From DASUAS01 sp963720765 (lineage in GTDB: Bacteria > Actinomycetota > Acidimicrobiia > IMCC26256 > DASPTH01), in the NCBI GenBank assembly GCA_963720765.1, contig CAVRGS010000011.1, positions 1 through 64,000 of the forward strand: a stretch of DNA of 64,000 nt. The letters are read 5' to 3'. Position 1 is the first letter of the stretch. Each line of letters begins with the position of its first letter. Below the pieces are notes generated by a model. That model was not told the DNA's origin and did no database searches. It worked only from the letters and a program-made list of their open reading frames with translations. Positions 63,970-64,000 of this stretch are shown here, piece by piece. A program made the translations under genes and the position numbers.

Positions 63970-64000
63970 CTACTTCTTGGGCTTGGGGAGGACGTTGAGG
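63970..64000 (-). CDS. 3' end of an unidentified gene
   Basis: The last nine codons before a TAG at 63972-63970 read LNVLPKPKK on the minus strand; the rest lies outside the window. Too short to identify. The high-GC codon use and the hairpins after the stop support a real gene end. Confidence 0.4.
   Translation of the reverse strand, partial: LNVLPKPKK

Overview
The window is GC-rich (about 70% by eye) chromosomal DNA from an actinobacterium. Supporting evidence: an actinobacterial-type integration host factor (mIHF), a PriA without helicase motifs, DUF1844 next to infC, DUF2017 next to clpS, and a gene order like that of Mycobacterium and Streptomyces in the arg, infC, rib, mihF-gmk-rpoZ and pyr clusters. 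Placement in or near the class Acidimicrobiia is my inference from style, not proven. No CRISPR array, phage, insertion sequence, tRNA or rRNA was found. Almost everything is core metabolism and translation, read on the minus strand.

Layout from left to right (transcription mostly right to left). 1-8.24 kb: argC-J-B-D-F-R-G-H, the whole arginine pathway with its own repressor, starting at a probable leaderless promoter with an ArgR-like box. 8.3-10.5 kb: a J-domain membrane protein, a flavin/F420-type oxidase and a PAP2 membrane phosphatase. 10.5-16.3 kb: infC-rpmI-rplT-trmH-pheS-pheT behind a strongly folded leader. 16.3-20.3 kb: DUF1844, a GH15 glucoamylase/trehalase, a double carboxymuconolactone decarboxylase-like protein and an aldo/keto reductase. 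20.3-25.3 kb: FMN riboswitch, ribD-ribE-ribBA-ribH, hisG and a cold-shock-like gene. 25.3-30.4 kb: def-fmt-rsmB-rpe-mog-adh. 30.4-36 kb: mihF-gmk-rpoZ-coaBC-metK-priA. 36-44.9 kb: pyrR-pyrB-pyrC-carA-carB-pyrD-pyrF behind a PyrR-binding leader. 45-47.7 kb: a small accessory patch (SDR fragment, short epimerase, membrane glycosyltransferase). 47.7-54.2 kb: aroC-aroK-aroB-aroQ-pepP-efp-nusB-clpS-DUF2017 and a small gene. 54.2-62.3 kb: rarA, a DUF948-like protein, alaS-ruvX-mltG-aroE-prepilin peptidase. 62.5-64 kb: an ECF sigma factor with a membrane partner, then inverted repeats and the tail of one more gene.

Two traits run through the window. First, genes are packed by 4-5 base stop/start overlaps (ATGA, GTGA, TGATG and probably CTGA and TTGA), and several promoters place a -10 box 6-7 bases before the start codon, which points to leaderless mRNAs. 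Second, many essential genes (argJ, pheT, aroE, mltG, rarA, rsmB, pyrF and others) carry single-base shifts, mostly one extra base, while others as long as carB and alaS are intact. This looks like uneven consensus error in the sequence rather than gene decay, so I give gene limits across the shifts.

I see no wholly new defence or metabolic system. The most interesting signals are regulatory: the folded infC leader with a probable AUA start codon, the leaderless ArgR-controlled arg promoter, an exact PyrR-binding consensus, and a perfect TATAAT inside the FMN aptamer.
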